Below are positions 6,289 to 8,543 of a stretch of DNA of 8,543 nt, piece after piece (within the stretch, counting starts at the first letter, position 1; each line of letters begins with the position of its first letter). This DNA comes from an uncultured Bacteroidales bacterium (GTDB lineage: Bacteria; Bacteroidota; Bacteroidia; Bacteroidales; UBA932), in the NCBI GenBank assembly GCA_947305045.1, contig CAMZCW010000091.1, positions 1 through 8,543 on the forward strand. Direction: 5' to 3'. The translations under genes and the position numbers were made by a program. The notes beneath the pieces are model-generated. The model worked only from the letters and a program-made list of their open reading frames with translations. It had not been told where the DNA came from and made no database searches.

Positions 6289-7596
6289 ATGTCTAAGTTT
6301 ATCATCGAAGGCGGACACAAGTTGTCCGGCACCATTACCCCGCAGGGCGCCAAGAACGAGGCCCTGGAAGTAATCAGCGCCGTGCTGCTCACCAGTGAGC
6401 CGGTCACCATTTCCAACATTCCGGAAATCCTGGATGTGAAAAACCTTATCGACCTGCTCCAGCAGATGGGCGTAAAAGTGACGCGCCTGGCCAAGGGCAT
6501 GTACACCTTCCAGGCAGACACCGTGGATACCACCTACATCGAGACGGAGGAATTTGTGCAAAAATGCGCCAAGCTCCGCGGCTCCGTGATGGTGGTAGGC
6601 CCGCTTCTGAGCCGATTCGGCCATGCGTGGTTCGCCAAGCCCGGCGGGGACAAAATCGGCCGCCGCAGGGTGGACACCCACCTGGACGGCATGGTGAAGC
6701 TGGGCGCCCAGATGGACTATGACCCTTCGCGGCGCGCGTTCCATCTTACGCAGGAAGGCCGCCTGGTGGGCCGATACATGCTCCTGGACGAGGCCTCCGT
6801 CACCGGTACGGCCAATATCGTCATGGCCGCCGTGCTGGCCAAAGGCACCACCACCATCTACAACGCCGCCTGCGAACCTTACCTCCAGCAGCTGTGCAAG
6901 ATGCTTAACCGCATGGGGGCTTATATCGACGGCGTGGGATCCAACCTCCTGCGCATCCATGGCGTAGAGGCGCTGCATGGCACCTTGCACAAGATCCTGC
7001 CGGACATGATTGAGGTGGGCTCTTTCATCGGCATGGCTGCCATTTGCCAGAGCAGCCTCACCATCAAGGATGTGTCGTACTATGACCTGGGCATCATTCC
7101 GGACGCGTTCCGGCGCCTGGGCATCAAGTTGGAGCAGCAGGGGGACGATATTTACGTTCCCGCGCAGGAAAGCTATGAGATAGAGTCGTTCCTGGACGGG
7201 TCCATCATGACCCTTGCGGACGCCCCCTGGCCGGGACTCACGCCGGACCTGTTGTCCGTGATGCTGGTGGTGGCCACCCAGTGCAAGGGCAGTGTGCTCA
7301 TTCACCAGAAGATGTTCGAGAGCCGCCTGTTCTTTGTGGACCGCCTCATTGACATGGGCGCGCAGATTATCCTCTGCGACCCGCACCGGGCGGTGATTAT
7401 CGGCCATGACCACCGGATCACGCTCAAGGCCGCCAAACTGGTGTCGCCGGATATCCGTGCGGGTATTGCCATGCTGCTGGCCGCCATGAGCGCCAAGGGC
7501 ACTTCCACCATCGACAATATTGAGCAGATCGACCGCGGCTACGAGGACATCGAAGGCCGCCTGAACGCCCTCGGTGCGCATATTACCCGTGCGTAA
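6289..7596 (+). CDS. murA: UDP-N-acetylglucosamine 1-carboxyvinyltransferase (MurA), Asp-type active site
   Basis: MurA transfers enolpyruvate from phosphoenolpyruvate to UDP-GlcNAc, the first committed step of peptidoglycan synthesis, whose product MurB then reduces. The 435 residues cover the two inside-out alpha/beta domains of the EPSP-synthase fold. Visible motifs are GAKNEAL (the conserved Lys-Asn pair), GPLLSRFG, PGGDKIGRRRVDTHLDG and DAPWPGLTPDLL, with the catalytic Asp at residue 320 (E. coli Asp305). The residue equal to E. coli Cys115 is Asp121 (GAC, 6649-6651), a natural variant known to be active but insensitive to fosfomycin. ATG 6289 was chosen because MSKFIIEGG matches MurA N-termini; the in-frame TTG at 6280 lies inside the promoter -7 box. 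The gene has its own promoter. No clear terminator follows the TAA. Confidence 0.96.
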   Translation: MSKFIIEGGHKLSGTITPQGAKNEALEVISAVLLTSEPVTISNIPEILDVKNLIDLLQQMGVKVTRLAKGMYTFQADTVDTTYIETEEFVQKCAKLRGSVMVVGPLLSRFGHAWFAKPGGDKIGRRRVDTHLDGMVKLGAQMDYDPSRRAFHLTQEGRLVGRYMLLDEASVTGTANIVMAAVLAKGTTTIYNAACEPYLQQLCKMLNRMGAYIDGVGSNLLRIHGVEALHGTLHKILPDMIEVGSFIGMAAICQSSLTIKDVSYYDLGIIPDAFRRLGIKLEQQGDDIYVPAQESYEIESFLDGSIMTLADAPWPGLTPDLLSVMLVVATQCKGSVLIHQKMFESRLFFVDRLIDMGAQIILCDPHRAVIIGHDHRITLKAAKLVSPDIRAGIAMLLAAMSAKGTSTIDNIEQIDRGYEDIEGRLNALGAHITRA

Positions 7597-7609
7597 TTGC
7601 CTTCCAGCG

Positions 7610-7665
7610 CCCTTTTGTCATTTCGAGCACCCTTTTTGTCATTTCGAGCGAAGTCGAGAAATCTC
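7610..7665 (+). repeat. Tandem partial copies of the GTCATTTCGAG-type repeat before the aminotransferase gene
   Basis: CCCTTTTGTCATTTCGAGC (7610-7628) is repeated with one extra T at 7630-7649. The second copy then continues as the full repeat, GTCATTTCGAGCGAAGTCGA followed by GAAATCTC, ending at 7665. This is the same family as the pair inside murB (887-994). The full copy abuts the ATG at 7666, so nearly the whole 69-bp murA-aminotransferase gap is repeat. No TTTG/TAnnTTTG promoter and no clear terminator hairpin were found in the gap. Confidence 0.8.
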
Positions 7666-8543
7666 ATGAACTATAGCAAGTACTTTTCCTCCGACGTTCC
7701 GTCCTTCCTGCGGTCTCCCGTGCGGGAAATTTTCCGTAAGGTGGACCTTTCGGCCATCTGCTCCTTCGCAGGCGGCTACCCGGCGGCTTGCACGTTTCCC
7801 CTGGCCGATATCCCCGGCCTCACGGAGCGGGTGCTGGCCAAATACGGCACCAAGGCCCTGCAGTACGGCGCCACGCAAGGCGTCCCGGAACTGCGGGAGT
7901 TGATAGCTTCGCGGTACGGGGTGCCGGTTTCGCAGGTGCAGATTACTACATCGTCCCAGCAGGGGATAGACGTTTGCGCCCGCGTATTCCTGGACCCCGG
8001 GGACGTGGTCCTCGCCTCCAATCCCGTGTACCTGGGCGCCCTGCAAAGCTTCAAGGCCTATCGGGCGGAGGTGGTAGATTTGGAGGGTATTATTTCGCAA
8101 ACCGCCTCCGCTTCGCTTCGGCCCCTCCCAACTCGCAACGCGTCTGACGACGCGGCTGTGGGCCCCTCCCGTTCCGGGAGAGATTTTCCCCCTATAATCC
8201 CCGAGGGGATATCTGCCCTGGCGGGGCACGGCCACGGGTGGCCATGGGTTTGCGAAACAACACCCTCCAAATCTAAGAAATCGCCCTCTGTCAAGTTTAT
8301 CTATGTTATCCCGGACTTTAATAACCCTACGGGAAAAACGTTGAGCTTGGCGGAGCGGGAGGAAATTGTGGCGCTGGCCCGGGAACTGGACTGCCTCATC
8401 GTGGAGGACAGCCCGTACCGGGAGCTGCGGTACTCCGGGGAGGCCGTAACCTCTATCCGTGAGCTGGCGCCGGAGCGCACCTTGCAGTTGGGCTCCTTCT
8501 CCAAGATTTTTGCACCGGGGTTCCGGCTGGGGTGGATTATCGG
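7666..8543 (+). CDS. PLP-dependent class I/II aminotransferase, N-terminal part, with in-frame repeat insertion (3' end outside window)
   Basis: This encodes the first 292 residues of a fold-type I aminotransferase, open to the right edge. Motifs in order are LQYGATQGVPELRELIA, the cofactor-proximal TTSSQQGIDV (typical SQQAxD-like loop), SNPVYLGAL, YVIPDFNNPTG with the conserved Asn, EDSPYRELRY and GSFSKIFAPGFRLGW, whose Lys forms the Schiff base with PLP. The pattern most resembles the LysN/2-aminoadipate and MocR-related aminotransferase group without a DNA-binding domain; the substrate cannot be assigned. Between VVDLEG and VKFIYVIPDF, where relatives have roughly 15-20 linker residues, there are ~70 residues encoded mostly by a palindromic element (8075-8275). 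No stop interrupts the frame, so the gene looks translatable. The ATG at 7666 follows directly on a dispersed repeat; GTG codons further in would cut into the conserved N-terminus. Confidence 0.9.
   Translation, partial: MNYSKYFSSDVPSFLRSPVREIFRKVDLSAICSFAGGYPAACTFPLADIPGLTERVLAKYGTKALQYGATQGVPELRELIASRYGVPVSQVQITTSSQQGIDVCARVFLDPGDVVLASNPVYLGALQSFKAYRAEVVDLEGIISQTASASLRPLPTRNASDDAAVGPSRSGRDFPPIIPEGISALAGHGHGWPWVCETTPSKSKKSPSVKFIYVIPDFNNPTGKTLSLAEREEIVALARELDCLIVEDSPYRELRYSGEAVTSIRELAPERTLQLGSFSKIFAPGFRLGWII
8075..8275 (-). repeat. Palindromic coding element, copy B, reversed relative to copy A, inserted in frame in the aminotransferase gene
   Basis: The 163-bp core runs from TTCGCAAACC (8094-8103) to GGTTTGCGAA (8247-8256). 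Relative to copy A it is inverted. Reverse-complemented, its first 30 bases match copy A at 28 and its last 77 bases (8094-8170) at 72. Where copy A has 5 bases between these blocks, copy B has 56 (8171-8226), containing a perfect hairpin ATCCCC-GA-GGGGAT (8197-8210). The GGCCCCTCCC direct repeats (8120-8129, 8161-8170) and the CGCGTC/GACGCG stem (8139-8154) are kept, with a different loop. The core is bracketed by 19-bp inverted repeats (8075-8093 and 8257-8275, 17/19) unrelated to those of copy A. It is translated as roughly 55-65 residues, including SQTASASLRPLPTRNASDDA. Confidence 0.88.

Noticed and set aside
6274..7581. 435-codon ORF on the minus strand
   Set aside because: It is an exact antisense shadow of murA, rich in His/Gly/Ala as expected for the reverse of GC-rich coding sequence.
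7597..7665. Intrinsic terminator after murA
   Set aside because: T-rich runs are present but none follows a GC-rich stem; the sequence is explained by the dispersed repeats.
1360..8275. CRISPR-like repeats
   Set aside because: The repeats are dispersed, lie in coding sequence and lack regularly spaced units or cas genes.

Overview
The window looks like chromosomal DNA of a member of the Bacteroidota, probably an uncultured, fairly GC-rich Bacteroidales species. The reasons are: a textbook Bacteroidetes promoter ahead of murA (TTTG, 20 bp, TAAATTTG); mostly weak or absent Shine-Dalgarno sequences; a MurA with Asp in place of the catalytic Cys; and short dispersed repeats of the GTCATTTCGAGCGAAGTCGA type that are familiar from this phylum. 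The taxon is an inference from these traits; no marker gene was searched.

Layout: all genes lie on the + strand. From left to right they are the 3' end of aspS (aspartyl-tRNA synthetase, 1-581), murB (674-1903), metH (cobalamin-dependent methionine synthase, 1907-5326), metF (methylenetetrahydrofolate reductase, 5323-6246), murA (6289-7596) and the 5' part of a fold-type I PLP aminotransferase (7666 to the window end). murB, metH and metF are packed as an operon: the murB-metH gap is 3 bp and metH-metF share an ATGA overlap. murA has its own promoter. MetF makes the 5-methyl-tetrahydrofolate that MetH uses, and MurA and MurB are the two consecutive enzymes that make UDP-N-acetylmuramate, so the window interleaves a methyl-cycle pair with a cell-wall pair.

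The striking content is inside the genes. A structured palindromic element of about 110-165 bp occurs twice in opposite orientations: at 1375-1486 inside murB and at 8094-8256 inside the aminotransferase gene. Both copies are read through in frame, adding about 40-65 residues to the proteins. The copies match at about 72/77 and 28/30 positions in their shared blocks and differ by a 51-bp internal indel, a multiple of three. Each is bracketed by inverted repeats whose sequence is specific to that locus. murB also carries a second, different in-frame insertion at 887-994, built from an inverted pair of the GTCATTTCGAG-type repeat. Further copies of that repeat lie immediately before the aminotransferase start codon. 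Despite two insertions, murB keeps every catalytic motif and reaches a normal C-terminus. The picture is of coding-sequence-tolerated palindromic repeats, analogous in style to the Rickettsia palindromic elements but unrelated in sequence as far as can be judged here.

Two enzymes deviate from the E. coli paradigm. MurA has the Cys-to-Asp change linked to fosfomycin insensitivity. MetH has a shortened activation domain with a degenerate AdoMet-binding motif.
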